Below are positions 40,953 to 49,986 of a stretch of 64,000 nucleotides of DNA, piece by piece. Every line of letters begins with the position of its first letter. Within the stretch, counting starts at the first letter, position 1. The DNA comes from Mycolicibacterium sphagni (GTDB lineage: Bacteria > Actinomycetota > Actinomycetes > Mycobacteriales > Mycobacteriaceae), in the NCBI RefSeq assembly GCF_002250655.1, contig NZ_NOZR01000014.1, forward strand, positions 81,564 to 145,563, read 5' to 3'. Below the pieces are notes generated by a model. The model did not search any database. It saw only the letters and a program-made list of their open reading frames with translations, and had not been told where the DNA came from. A program made the position numbers and the translations under genes.

Positions 40953-42953
40953 ATGGCGAGCGCCGCAAGTGTTGCGCTACGACCTGACGCGGCGGCGACG
41001 ACGTCGGCCGGCGATGTGGTCGCGGCGGTGGATGATCTGTGCGTCACGTTCCGCCGCAACGGCAGGAACGTGCACGCGCTGCGTGGAGTGTCCCTGCAGA
41101 TCGCACCCGGCGAGATCGTCGGTCTGGTCGGCGAATCGGGCTCGGGCAAGAGCGTGCTCGGATTCAGCATGCTGGGGCTGCTCGGGCGCGCCAAGACCGT
41201 AGGCAACGTCCAGGTCTGCGGAACCGACATGCTCACCGGTGGGGCCAAGCAACTGCGTAAGGTCCGGCGGCTGGATCTCGGCGCCGTGTTCCAGGACCCG
41301 ATGACGTCACTGAACCCCACCATGCGGATCGGAAAGCAGGTCGAAGAGGCGGCAGGCAGCAGCGAGGAAGCACTCAAACTGCTGACCGCCGTTGGTATTC
41401 CGGAGCCCGAGCGACGGATGCGGGCCTATCCGCACGAACTCTCTGGCGGCCTGCGACAGCGGGTGATGATCGCGATCGCGGTGGCAGGCAACCCCGAGCT
41501 GATCATCGCCGACGAGCCGACCACCGCACTCGATGTCACGGTGCAAGCCCAGGTGCTGGCCCTGCTGCAGCGGCTGCGTACCGAGATCGGCTGCAGCATC
41601 GTGCTGATCACCCACGACCTCGGAGTTGCCGCCCAGATCGCCGATCGCATCGCGGTGCTCTATGCCGGGCGGATCGCCGAGATCGGGCCGACCGCAGACG
41701 TTCTGGCCGCTCCTGCGCATCCCTATACCCACGGCTTGCTGCTGTCGCGCCTCACCTTGGAAACCGCACGCGACCGGCCACTGGCCGCGATGGCCGGGCA
41801 GGTGCCCAGCGCGACCGCTCCGCTGCCGGGCTGCGCGTTCGTACCGCGATGTGCGCTCGCCCGCGCGGAGTGTTCGGCCACACCGCCGGATCCGGTCGTC
41901 ATCGCCACCAATCGGGTGAGCGCCTGCATCGTTGCGCCCGAGCAGATGCGGGCCGAACTGGCCGCTGTGGTGGCCGCCGAGACCGAGGCGTTCGCCGCTG
42001 AAGCCGACGTCGATACCGGGCAGCCGCCGGCCGTCGACGTCCGCGCCGTCACCAAGGCGTTCACCGTTCGCCGCCGCTGGCTGGACCGCTCAGGTGCCAG
42101 GCAGAGCAAACTGCAGGCGCTACGCGGCGTGTCGCTGACGGTGACGCATGGCGAATCGGTGGCGCTGGTGGGGGAGAGCGGATCAGGCAAATCGACCCTG
42201 CTGCGGATGATCGCCGGGCTGGACACGCCCACCACCGGTGACGTCGCGCTGGCCGGAAATCAGCGCCCCCAGATGGTCTTTCAGGATGCCGGTGCGTCAC
42301 TGACGCCGTGGCTGTCAGTAGGCGAGCTGATCGGTGAGCGACTGCGCAGCACGGACATGTCGCGTGGCGAACGCAAGGACGCCGTCGCGAAGGTCCTCGA
42401 GCGGGTCGGCCTGCCGCAGGACGTGGTCAAGTCCCGCGCCGCGCAGCTGTCCGGAGGCCAGCGCCAGCGGGTGTCGCTGGCGCGGGCCACAGTGATCCCG
42501 CCACAGGTGCTGCTGTGCGACGAACCGACGAGTGCGCTCGATGTGTCGCTGGCGGCATCGGTGCTCAACCTCATCGGCGAGCTGCGTCGCGGACTGGACA
42601 TGTCGGTGGTGTTCGTGACCCACGACCTGTCGGTAGCCCGCGTGGTGGCCGACCGGATCGCGGTGATGTATCTGGGCCGCATCGTCGAGATTGGCCCCGC
42701 CGAGGACGTCATCGGTCGGCCGACGCACCCCTACACCCAGGCCCTGGTTGACGCGATCCCGGATCTGGGCCGCGACTGCCGGGTCTTGTCCGGCGAGCCG
42801 GCCAGCCCGCTGTCACCGCCCACGGGGTGTGCGTTCCACCCGAGATGTCCGATCGCGATCGACGCGTGCAACGACATCGCACTCGACGTACGGCTGGAAG
42901 GCGTTCCCGGCAGCCCGCACCAGGTCGCCTGCATCGAACGGAAGGCGCGCTGA
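40953..42953 (+). CDS. ABC transporter, fused double ATPase (DppD-DppF type)
   Basis: 666 residues with two complete nucleotide-binding domains. First: Walker A GESGSGKS (60-67), signature LSGGLRQR, Walker B LIIADEPTTALD. Second: Walker A GESGSGKST in the latter half, LSGGQRQR, LLCDEPTSALD. Each is followed by the Cys-rich oligopeptide/dipeptide-type C-terminal segment (GCAFVPRCALARAEC and GCAFHPRCPIAIDAC), which in this family can carry an Fe-S cluster. It energises import by the two permeases and the lipoprotein encoded downstream. GGGAGA lies before the ATG. The gene order puts it first in an allantoin-type operon, so the cargo is probably a ureide rather than a peptide. Confidence 0.92.
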   Translation: MASAASVALRPDAAATTSAGDVVAAVDDLCVTFRRNGRNVHALRGVSLQIAPGEIVGLVGESGSGKSVLGFSMLGLLGRAKTVGNVQVCGTDMLTGGAKQLRKVRRLDLGAVFQDPMTSLNPTMRIGKQVEEAAGSSEEALKLLTAVGIPEPERRMRAYPHELSGGLRQRVMIAIAVAGNPELIIADEPTTALDVTVQAQVLALLQRLRTEIGCSIVLITHDLGVAAQIADRIAVLYAGRIAEIGPTADVLAAPAHPYTHGLLLSRLTLETARDRPLAAMAGQVPSATAPLPGCAFVPRCALARAECSATPPDPVVIATNRVSACIVAPEQMRAELAAVVAAETEAFAAEADVDTGQPPAVDVRAVTKAFTVRRRWLDRSGARQSKLQALRGVSLTVTHGESVALVGESGSGKSTLLRMIAGLDTPTTGDVALAGNQRPQMVFQDAGASLTPWLSVGELIGERLRSTDMSRGERKDAVAKVLERVGLPQDVVKSRAAQLSGGQRQRVSLARATVIPPQVLLCDEPTSALDVSLAASVLNLIGELRRGLDMSVVFVTHDLSVARVVADRIAVMYLGRIVEIGPAEDVIGRPTHPYTQALVDAIPDLGRDCRVLSGEPASPLSPPTGCAFHPRCPIAIDACNDIALDVRLEGVPGSPHQVACIERKAR

Positions 42954-43822
42954 TGGCCATCGCGTTACCCGCCCCCGCACTGCTGCGCAGCCGCGAGAAG
43001 CGTTTTGCGGCATTACCTACCGACCGGGCGACGATCCTGAATTGGCTTGGCGTGTCTCTGATTCTGGCGGTCACCCTGATCGCCGTCGCGGTTCCGGTAC
43101 TCGCCCCGCACAACCCGCTGGTGCCGGTCGGCATGCCGCTGCAGGCTCCCGGCAAGGACGGCTTCCTGCTCGGCACCGACAGCGTCGGGCGAGACATCTT
43201 GAGCAGGGTGCTGTTCGGTGTGCGGTCGAGTTGGTTCGCGGCGTTGGTGGTGGTGGCGGTCGGGTTGTTGATCGGCGGTGTGATCGGGCTGATCGCCGGG
43301 GCCACCGGCGGCTGGCTGGACTCGACGCTGATGCGGATCACCGACGGCTTCCTGTCGCTGCCCGCTCCGGTTCTCGCGATCGCCGTCGTCGCCGCCCTGG
43401 GCCCCAGCTTCGTGCACACCCTGATCGCTGTCTCTATCGTCTGGTGGCCGTTCTACGCCAGGCTGGTTCGCGGTGAGATCGTCCGGTTGGCGGCGCGCCC
43501 GCACGTCGAGGCCGCCCGGTTGGCCGGCGTCGGACCGTTGCGGGTCGCGTTGCGTCACCTGCTGCCAGGGGCGGTGCCCAACGCGCTGGTGGCAGCCAGC
43601 CTCGACCTCGGGACGTTGATCCTGACTCTGGCTGCGCTCTCGTTCCTGGGACTGGGCCAGTCCGCCCCAGCCCCGGAGCTCGGTGCCGACGCCGCCCGCA
43701 ATCTCAGTTACTTCCTGCAGCAGTGGTGGGTTCCGGTGATGCCGGGCTTGGGCGTACTGGTCCTCGCCCTGATCGGAAACATCGCCGGCGACAGCCTGCG
43801 CAACCTGATGAAGACGAGCTAG
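42953..43822 (+). CDS. ABC transporter permease, DppC-like
   Basis: 289 residues from ATG 42953, overlapping the ATPase stop codon (TGATG region). DppC-type features: a first membrane span followed by a periplasmic segment (PLQAPGKDGFLLGTDSVGRDILSRVLFGVR), then five spans and the EAA loop (EAARLAGVGPLRVALRHLLPGAVPN) that docks on the ATPase. Together with the next gene it forms the membrane channel of a dipeptide/nickel-type importer. Confidence 0.9.
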   Translation: MAIALPAPALLRSREKRFAALPTDRATILNWLGVSLILAVTLIAVAVPVLAPHNPLVPVGMPLQAPGKDGFLLGTDSVGRDILSRVLFGVRSSWFAALVVVAVGLLIGGVIGLIAGATGGWLDSTLMRITDGFLSLPAPVLAIAVVAALGPSFVHTLIAVSIVWWPFYARLVRGEIVRLAARPHVEAARLAGVGPLRVALRHLLPGAVPNALVAASLDLGTLILTLAALSFLGLGQSAPAPELGADAARNLSYFLQQWWVPVMPGLGVLVLALIGNIAGDSLRNLMKTS

Positions 43823-43832
43823 GAGGCCTGCG

Positions 43833-44837
43833 ATGAAAACCTTCATAGCCTCCCGGCTGGCGGCCATGGTGGCGATCCTGGTTGCGCTGACCGCAGTGAT
43901 GTTTGTGCTGCAACATATTTCGCCGCTCGATCCGGTCAAGGCCCAGATGGGTGCGCAGTCCTCGGCATCAGCGGTGGCGGCCCGTCGGGAAGCGCTCGGC
44001 CTCAACGACCCGATCTCCACCCAGTTCTGGCACTACCTCACCGCGGCAGTGCACGGTGACCTCGGGATGTCCTACCGGACCCGCCACCCTGTCGCGTCCG
44101 ACCTCGGCAGCTTCTTCCCGGCCACCCTGGAACTGGCGCTCTACGGCCTCGGTATCGCCTTACTGCTGGCCGTGCTGCTGGCCTTCAGCACCACGCTCAA
44201 GTGGCGGGGATCGGCTGTGCTGCGGGCGATCCTGTTCACCGGATCCTCGGCGCCGATGTTCCTGCTCGGCATCCTCGGCCTGATCGTCTTCTACCAGAAG
44301 CTGGGCTGGGTGCCGGCCAACGGCCGGACCGGGATCAGCAACCCGCCCACCGGACCCACCGGATTGCTCACCGTCGACGGGCTGCTCAGTGGACGCTTCG
44401 ACGTCGTCACCGACGCGTTGCACCACCTGATCCTGCCGGCGCTGGTCATCGCGCTCGGTCCGGCCGTGGCGATCGGCCGGGTGCTGCGCTCGAGTCTGCT
44501 CACCGATATGGACAGCGACTACGCCCGCACCGCACGCGCAAAAGGGTTGTCGGAGAGCCGGATCGTGGCCCGGCATGTGCTGCGTAACTGCATCGGCTCG
44601 TCGCTCTCGATGACCGGTCTGCAGGTCGGGTTGATGTTCTCCGGTGTGCTCGTCGTCGAGCAGGTGTTCGGCTGGCCGGGCATCGGCCAGTACATCGCCC
44701 AGAGCATCCCGGTCGCCGACTTCCCGGCGATCGCCGGTGTGACGCTGATGCTCGGCGCCCTCTACGTCTTCATCAATACGGCCGTGGATCTTCTACAGGC
44801 CGCCGCAGACCCCCGTATCGCAGTAACAGGAGGATAA
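43833..44837 (+). CDS. ABC transporter permease, DppB-like
   Basis: 334 residues with AGGAGG upstream of ATG. DppB-type layout: an N-terminal span, a periplasmic domain (DPVKAQMGAQSSASAVAARREALGLNDPISTQFWHYLTAAVHGDLGMSYRT) and the EAA loop (ARTARAKGLSESRIVARHVLRN). The C-terminus ends shortly after the last span. The order C-then-B is the reverse of the usual dppB-dppC. GGAGG at its 3' end serves the following cysteine hydrolase gene. Confidence 0.9.
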   Translation: MKTFIASRLAAMVAILVALTAVMFVLQHISPLDPVKAQMGAQSSASAVAARREALGLNDPISTQFWHYLTAAVHGDLGMSYRTRHPVASDLGSFFPATLELALYGLGIALLLAVLLAFSTTLKWRGSAVLRAILFTGSSAPMFLLGILGLIVFYQKLGWVPANGRTGISNPPTGPTGLLTVDGLLSGRFDVVTDALHHLILPALVIALGPAVAIGRVLRSSLLTDMDSDYARTARAKGLSESRIVARHVLRNCIGSSLSMTGLQVGLMFSGVLVVEQVFGWPGIGQYIAQSIPVADFPAIAGVTLMLGALYVFINTAVDLLQAAADPRIAVTGG

Positions 44838-44842
44838 GTTAG

Positions 44843-45484
44843 GTGCCGAAACAGCCACTGATCGTGGGCAATCCCGTTCTGGTCGTCGTCGATATGCAAG
44901 AGAGCGGCGGCATGCCCGCCGACGAAGTGGGCATTGAACACATGCCCGGCTACGACGACCGAATCGAATTGGCCGAGCGGATGATCGCCGCCGCCCGCGG
45001 TGCGGGTATCCCCATCGTGTTCTTCCAGGAGGTGCACCGTCCCAGCGGCATCGACTTCGGTCGCGAGCTGGACGGCAACGAGGGTGAGCACTGCGTGGAG
45101 GGAAGGGCGGGCACCCCACTGCACCCGAGGCTGTTGCCGAATCTCGATGGTCCCAACCACGAGTTCCACATCGTCAAGAGGCGCTATTCCGGTTTCATCG
45201 GAACGGAATTCGACATTGTGCTCTCCGGGCTGAAGGCGGACACGCTCATCCTGATCGGCGGGCTGACCGACGTGTGTGTGCACTACACCTTCGCAGACGC
45301 GCACCAGCGTGACTACTACGTCCGGGTGGTGACGGACTGCGTCGGCGGGTCGTCGGTGTACCGGCACGATGCCGCACTGGACGCCATGGAATACCTGCAA
45401 GCCGGTGCGATGCGCACCGGTGACGAGATCATCGCCGCCTTCGAGCGGCTCGGCGCACCCATCCTCGAAGGAGCCACCCGATGA
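44843..45484 (+). CDS. Isochorismatase-like cysteine hydrolase
   Basis: 213 residues from GTG 44843 with GGAGG 8 nt upstream. Catalytic triad of the family: D17 (VVVDMQES), K112 (VKRRYSGF) and C145 (GGLTDVCVHYT), with a cis-peptide region before the Cys. Relatives include N-carbamoylsarcosine amidase, ureidoacrylate amidohydrolase (RutB), biuret hydrolase and nicotinamidase, all cleaving amide or ureido bonds. Encoded between a permease and the solute-binding protein of the same transporter, in ATGA overlap with the latter. It is a good candidate for releasing carbamate/ammonia from a ureido intermediate; exact substrate unknown. Confidence 0.9.
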   Translation: MPKQPLIVGNPVLVVVDMQESGGMPADEVGIEHMPGYDDRIELAERMIAAARGAGIPIVFFQEVHRPSGIDFGRELDGNEGEHCVEGRAGTPLHPRLLPNLDGPNHEFHIVKRRYSGFIGTEFDIVLSGLKADTLILIGGLTDVCVHYTFADAHQRDYYVRVVTDCVGGSSVYRHDAALDAMEYLQAGAMRTGDEIIAAFERLGAPILEGATR

Positions 45485-47061
45485 AAAAACTCCGTACGCT
45501 CCTCGCGATCGGCGTGACAGCAGCCCTCACCGTGACCGCCTGTGGCGGATCGAATTCGGGTGGCACCAGCACTCCCAACGCGGCGCCGACTGACAAGGTG
45601 CTGCACCTGTCGTTCCTGCAGGACCCGGGCCAGCCGCCGGACCCCGACGTCTACTACGCGGGACAGGGCCTTCTGCTGACCACGAACACCTACGAGGGCC
45701 TGCTGCAGTACAAGGGCGGTACCGACAAGCCGGTCCTGGAGCCGCTGCTGGCCACGGAGTGGACCGCCTCGCCGGACAACAAGGTCTTCACCTTCAAGCT
45801 GCGCGAGGGCGTCAAGTTCCACGACGGCACCCCGTTCACTTCCGCCGCCGTCAAGGCCTCCTTCGACAGGCGGGCGGTGGTGAACCAAGGACCCGCGTAC
45901 ATGGTCACCGACGTCGATTCGGTCACCACACAGGGTGATTACGGCGTCACCATCACCCTGAAGGCACCCAACTCGGCGTTCCTGGACTACCTGGCCTGCC
46001 CGTACGGCCCGCGGATGCTCAGCCCTCAAGGCCTGACGAAGAACGCCGGCACCGATAACGCTCAGCAGTACCTGACCACCCACGATCTGGGCACCGGCCC
46101 GTACACGCTGACCGCAGCCGAGGTCGGCTCGAAATACCAACTGACCGCCTACCCCGACTACTGGGGTACCAAGCCGTACTTCGAGAAGGTCGAGCTTCCG
46201 GTCGTCACCGACGTCTCGGCACAGCAGTTGCAGTTCAACAACGGTCAGCTCGCGGCGATATTGCATGACCTGCCGTCCTCGGCGGTGCAGTCCTACCTGG
46301 ATAACAAGTCATTCGCGAATTATTCGCTGCCGACCATGATGTCGAACTACGTCTACATCAATCCGCGCAAAGGCATGATGACCGACGTCAAGAACCGCAA
46401 CGCCGTCATGCAGGCCATCGATGTCGACGAATTGGTGAAGCAGACCTACTTCGGCCGCGGAAAGAAGGCCGAACAGATCTATCCGCCGAACATGATGGCT
46501 GCCGAGTTCGGTAAGCAGGCGGTGTCGCACGATCCGTCCGTGCTGACCGGAATCGCGGCCGGTCTGCCGGCCGACCAGAAGACCGTCACCATCGGCTACG
46601 ACTCCAGCAATCCCGACAACCAGCTGATCAGCAACCTGATTCAGACTCAGTTGGCCGCGGCCGGGCTGACTGCCAAGGTCCAGGCGTACCCCACCTCGCA
46701 GATCTACGGATGGGTCGGCAGCGACGGGCAGTCCGCGCCGGAGATCATGACCTATCTCGGGTGGCCGGACGCGCCGTCGCCCTACACCTGGGGCCACATC
46801 TCCTGGGATGCCGACGGCGGTCTGAACTTCTTCGGCTGCTCGGCGCCGGCGGTTACCGATGCACTGGCCAAGGGGTTGCCCGCCGGTACAGACGCAGACT
46901 TCTCGACGGCCGGGGAGGAAGCGGTCAAGACGGGCTGCTGGCTCAACGTCGCCGATGTCAACGATTTCATGGTTGCTCAGCCGTGGCTCAAGGGCGTCGA
47001 GCAGGCGCACGTGGTGACCGATCCGAACACGCTTCGGCTGGCCGCGCTGTCAGTGGGCTGA
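45481..47061 (+). CDS. Solute-binding lipoprotein, family 5 (DppA/OppA-like)
   Basis: 526 residues. Lipoprotein signal MKKLRTLLAIGVTAALTVTAC with lipobox LTVTAC (lipidated C21), then a Gly/Ser-rich linker and an extracytoplasmic-binding-protein family 5 fold (KVFTFKLREGVKFHDGTPFTSAAVKASFD, AVMQAIDVDELVKQ). It captures substrate at the outer face of the membrane and delivers it to the permeases encoded upstream. Family 5 proteins bind peptides, nickel, heme and opines, but the operon suggests a ureide ligand. A useful test is its binding to allantoin, allantoate or hydantoins. Confidence 0.9.
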   Translation: MKKLRTLLAIGVTAALTVTACGGSNSGGTSTPNAAPTDKVLHLSFLQDPGQPPDPDVYYAGQGLLLTTNTYEGLLQYKGGTDKPVLEPLLATEWTASPDNKVFTFKLREGVKFHDGTPFTSAAVKASFDRRAVVNQGPAYMVTDVDSVTTQGDYGVTITLKAPNSAFLDYLACPYGPRMLSPQGLTKNAGTDNAQQYLTTHDLGTGPYTLTAAEVGSKYQLTAYPDYWGTKPYFEKVELPVVTDVSAQQLQFNNGQLAAILHDLPSSAVQSYLDNKSFANYSLPTMMSNYVYINPRKGMMTDVKNRNAVMQAIDVDELVKQTYFGRGKKAEQIYPPNMMAAEFGKQAVSHDPSVLTGIAAGLPADQKTVTIGYDSSNPDNQLISNLIQTQLAAAGLTAKVQAYPTSQIYGWVGSDGQSAPEIMTYLGWPDAPSPYTWGHISWDADGGLNFFGCSAPAVTDALAKGLPAGTDADFSTAGEEAVKTGCWLNVADVNDFMVAQPWLKGVEQAHVVTDPNTLRLAALSVG

Positions 47062-47066
47062 CGTTA

Positions 47067-47900
47067 ATGGTCCTGGGAGACGGGAAAGTTCGCCGGATCA
47101 TCCTGCTGACACTGGGTTGGGAGGAGCTGCCGAAGTCGGTATCGGTGTACGGGTCGCCACCGGAGCTGCGGATGCGTGAACCCGTGCCGGGTGTGCTGCT
47201 GCAGACCGACGGCGGTTGGGTGTTGCTCGACACCGGGTTCAACACCGCGCTGATCCGTGATCCGGCGCTGTACCGGCGGTTCTTCCCGACCGTCGAGTAC
47301 ATCCCGGTGCTCCCAGGGCCAGGTGAGCCGATCGAGGAGTCGCTACACGACATCGGCATCGACGTCGACGAGATCCACCTCGTGGCGCTGTCGCATCTGC
47401 ACCACGACCATGCCGGCGGCGTCAAGCTGTTCGCCGGCAAGGTGCCCGTGCATGCGCAGCGCCGCGAGCTGGAGTACGGGCTGTCGAATCATCCTGAACC
47501 CGAACGCAATGCGATCGTCCGGGTGGATTTCGACGATCCGCGGATCGACTGGGTGCTGGCCGACGGGGAGGCCGAGATCGCACCCGGTATCACCGCGGTA
47601 CCGACCTATGGGCATACCCCGGGCCACCAGAGTTTCGTCGTCGAGCTCGATACCTCGGTGGGTGGCGGCGGGTTCGTATTCGCCTTCGATGCCGCTGATC
47701 TGACCGAGAACATCGCGCACGAGCTGCCGATCGGCGGGTTCATCGACGTCGACCCGGCCGACACGGTGGAGCCGATCCGCCGACTGAAGAAGCTGGCCGC
47801 CGAGTTGGGCTACGAGCTCGTTCCCGGGCACGACCCGCATGTGTGGCCCGAACTGACCCACCGGCTCGAGGAGCGGTTCGGCCCGGTGCGGCCACGGTGA
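47067..47900 (+). CDS. Metallo-beta-lactamase-fold hydrolase, lactonase-like
   Basis: 277 residues from ATG 47067. Zinc-binding SHLHHDHAGG (HxHxDH), GHTPGHQSF and the downstream Asp/His (FAFDAADL, PGHDPH) give the two-metal site of AttM/AiiA-like lactonases. The N-terminus KVRRIILLTLGWEELPKSVSVYG...PVPGVLLQTDGGWVLLDTGFN also fits this subgroup. Placed between the binding protein and allantoinase, it may open a ring (lactone or hydantoin-like) or hydrolyse a product. A quorum-quenching role is unlikely in this context. Confidence 0.85.
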   Translation: MVLGDGKVRRIILLTLGWEELPKSVSVYGSPPELRMREPVPGVLLQTDGGWVLLDTGFNTALIRDPALYRRFFPTVEYIPVLPGPGEPIEESLHDIGIDVDEIHLVALSHLHHDHAGGVKLFAGKVPVHAQRRELEYGLSNHPEPERNAIVRVDFDDPRIDWVLADGEAEIAPGITAVPTYGHTPGHQSFVVELDTSVGGGGFVFAFDAADLTENIAHELPIGGFIDVDPADTVEPIRRLKKLAAELGYELVPGHDPHVWPELTHRLEERFGPVRPR

Positions 47901-49243
47901 GTCCACCTGCCGTCGAGCATGTCATCCGCGCCCCGCGCGCGGCGATCGACGGGGTAGTCCGCCCGGCCGCAATCGGGTTGGCGGACGGCCTGATTCGGGT
48001 CATTCGGGATATGGACGCGGTGTTCGATTCCGCCGGGCAGACCACCCTGGACGACACTGTCGTGCTGCTGCCCGGCCTGGTGGACACCCACGTGCACATC
48101 AACGAGCCGGGCACCGATTGGGAGGGCTTCGCCACGGCGACCTCGGCGGCGTTGGCCGGCGGCATCACCACGGTGGTGGACATGCCACTGGACAGTGACC
48201 CGGTGACGACGACGGTGGCCGCGCTGGATATGAAACGCGCCTCGGCAGCGGGTGCGTGCCGGGTCGACACCGGGTTCTGGGGCGGCATCGTGCCGGACAA
48301 CCTGGAGTCGTTCGGCGAGCTGGCCGGCGCGGGCGTGCTCGGCTTCAAATGCTTTCTCTCCGAGTCCGGAAACCCGAACTTTCCGCCACTGGACCCATCA
48401 GAGTTCCTGCGGGCGATGGCCGTTGTCGCCGAGTTGGATTCGGTGCTGCTGGTGCACGCCGAAAGCGCACGCGTGCTGGCCGATTGTCCGCCAGCCGCGG
48501 GCCGCGACTACGGCGACTTCCTTCGGTCGCGGCCCGACGCTGTCGAGCAGGACGCGGTGCGGATCGTGCTCGATGCCGTCGCCGACACCGGCGCCCACGC
48601 ACACATCGTGCACGTCTCCAGCGCCGCCGTGTTGCCGATGATCGCCGATGCAAAGCGGGACGGACTGCCCGTCACCGCTGAAACATGTCCGCATTACCTG
48701 ACTTTCGCCGCTGAGACGATTCCCAACGGGGGCACGGTATTTGCAGCCTGCCCGCCCATTCGTGGTGAGGGCAACCGCGCCCTGCTGTGGGCTGCCCTGG
48801 TCGACGGCACCCTGGACATGGTGGTCTCCGATCATTCGCCCTGCGCTCCGCAGCACAAGGACATGGTCGGCGGGGACTTCGGCCGCGCATTCGGCGGGAT
48901 CAGCTCATTGCAGATCGCGCTGCCCGCGCTGTGGACCCAAGCGGTGCAGGCCGGCTGCGGTTTGGCCGACGTATGCCGCTGGATGGCGCAGGCACCCGCC
49001 GAGCTGGCCGGGCTCAGCGATCGTGGTGAGATCGCCCCCGGCAAGCGCGCGGACTTCTGTGTGTTCGACCCCCACGCGGCGTGGATGGTGCGCGGCGCCG
49101 ACCTTCGGCACCGGCATCCGGCCACTCCATATGAGGGGATGGCGCTCACGGGTGCGGTGCGCCAGATGTGGCTCGGCGGCCAGCCGGTCGGCGGCGACAG
49201 CCACGGCGAGCTGCTCCGCGCCGGGATACCGGAGCCGGTATGA
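47897..49243 (+). CDS. allB: Allantoinase
   Basis: 448 residues from GTG 47897, overlapping the previous stop codon (GTGA). Cyclic amidohydrolase with H65-x-H67 (DTHVHINEPG), the carboxylated-lysine position K151 (GFKCFLSE), His187 (VHAES), HIVHVS, ETCPHYLTF and D311 (SDHSPC). HINEPG-x-DWEGF and GGITTVVDMP distinguish allantoinase from dihydropyrimidinase and hydantoinase. It hydrolyses allantoin to allantoate. The usual Arg after EPG is absent (EPGTDWEG rather than EPGRTEWEG), a small deviation from the common motif. It is followed directly by the racemase and allantoicase genes. Confidence 0.9.
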   Translation: MSPPAVEHVIRAPRAAIDGVVRPAAIGLADGLIRVIRDMDAVFDSAGQTTLDDTVVLLPGLVDTHVHINEPGTDWEGFATATSAALAGGITTVVDMPLDSDPVTTTVAALDMKRASAAGACRVDTGFWGGIVPDNLESFGELAGAGVLGFKCFLSESGNPNFPPLDPSEFLRAMAVVAELDSVLLVHAESARVLADCPPAAGRDYGDFLRSRPDAVEQDAVRIVLDAVADTGAHAHIVHVSSAAVLPMIADAKRDGLPVTAETCPHYLTFAAETIPNGGTVFAACPPIRGEGNRALLWAALVDGTLDMVVSDHSPCAPQHKDMVGGDFGRAFGGISSLQIALPALWTQAVQAGCGLADVCRWMAQAPAELAGLSDRGEIAPGKRADFCVFDPHAAWMVRGADLRHRHPATPYEGMALTGAVRQMWLGGQPVGGDSHGELLRAGIPEPV

Positions 49244-49986
49244 AGATCTTGGTGCTCAACCCCAACACGTCGGCCACGATGACTGCGGAGATCGACGCCG
49301 CGGCCCGCGTGGCGGCCGCGCCCGGTACCGAAATCTACACCGCCGCACCCGGATTCGGGACCGTCGCGATCGACTCCGCGGCCGAGAGCTACCTGTCCGC
49401 GGTCGGGGTGATGGACCTCGTCGCCACCCAGCTGGCCGACGGAACATTCGACGCCGACGCAGTGGTACTCGCCGGTTTCGGCGAGCACGGCAAGGACGCG
49501 CTGCAGGAGATGCTCGACGTTCCGGTACTCGACATCGCCGAATCCGCCGCTCACGTCGCACATCTCATCGGCCGGAGGTTCTCGGTGGTCACCACTCTTG
49601 CCCGTTCGATCGCCCCGATCGAGGACCGGTTGCTGCTGGCCGGACTGGCTGCGCATTGCGCGTCGGTACGGGCGTGCGGGCTGGGGACAGCGGAAGTCGA
49701 CGCCGACCCGGCCGGCGCGGTCACAGCGATCGTCACCGAAGCCGGACGCGCGGTGACCCAGGACGGCGCCGACGTGATCTGCCTGGGCTGCGCGGGGATG
49801 GCCGGAGTGACCGCGGCGATCACCGCGGCATTGGGTGTGCCGGCCGTCGACGGGGTGGCTGCCGCGGTGGGGTTAGCCCAGATGCTGGTCGGACTGGGCC
49901 TGTCCACCAGTAAGGCCGGTGCGTATGCACCTGGGCCGGAAAACCCGCGGACGTACTGGCCGCTATCGCAGGCGCTGGGCTCATGA
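49240..49986 (+). CDS. Asp/Glu racemase superfamily protein, allantoin/hydantoin racemase-like
   Basis: 248 residues in ATGA overlap with allantoinase. The start KILVLNPNTSATMT is the family hallmark. Allantoin and hydantoin racemases use two cysteines; the second is present (C184 in ICLGCAGMAG), but at the first (about position 79, VVLAGFGEHG) there is Gly instead of Cys. It may therefore be a one-base enzyme (compare arylmalonate decarboxylase, which keeps one Cys) or use another residue. In context it should interconvert allantoin enantiomers so the stereospecific allantoinase can use both. Confidence 0.82.
   Translation: MKILVLNPNTSATMTAEIDAAARVAAAPGTEIYTAAPGFGTVAIDSAAESYLSAVGVMDLVATQLADGTFDADAVVLAGFGEHGKDALQEMLDVPVLDIAESAAHVAHLIGRRFSVVTTLARSIAPIEDRLLLAGLAAHCASVRACGLGTAEVDADPAGAVTAIVTEAGRAVTQDGADVICLGCAGMAGVTAAITAALGVPAVDGVAAAVGLAQMLVGLGLSTSKAGAYAPGPENPRTYWPLSQALGS

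Noticed and set aside
47067..47900. Quorum-quenching AHL lactonase
   Set aside because: Motif similarity exists, but mycobacteria are not known for AHL signalling and the operon is catabolic.
47897..49243. Dihydropyrimidinase/hydantoinase annotation
   Set aside because: HINEPG, DWEGF and the allantoicase neighbour favour allantoinase.
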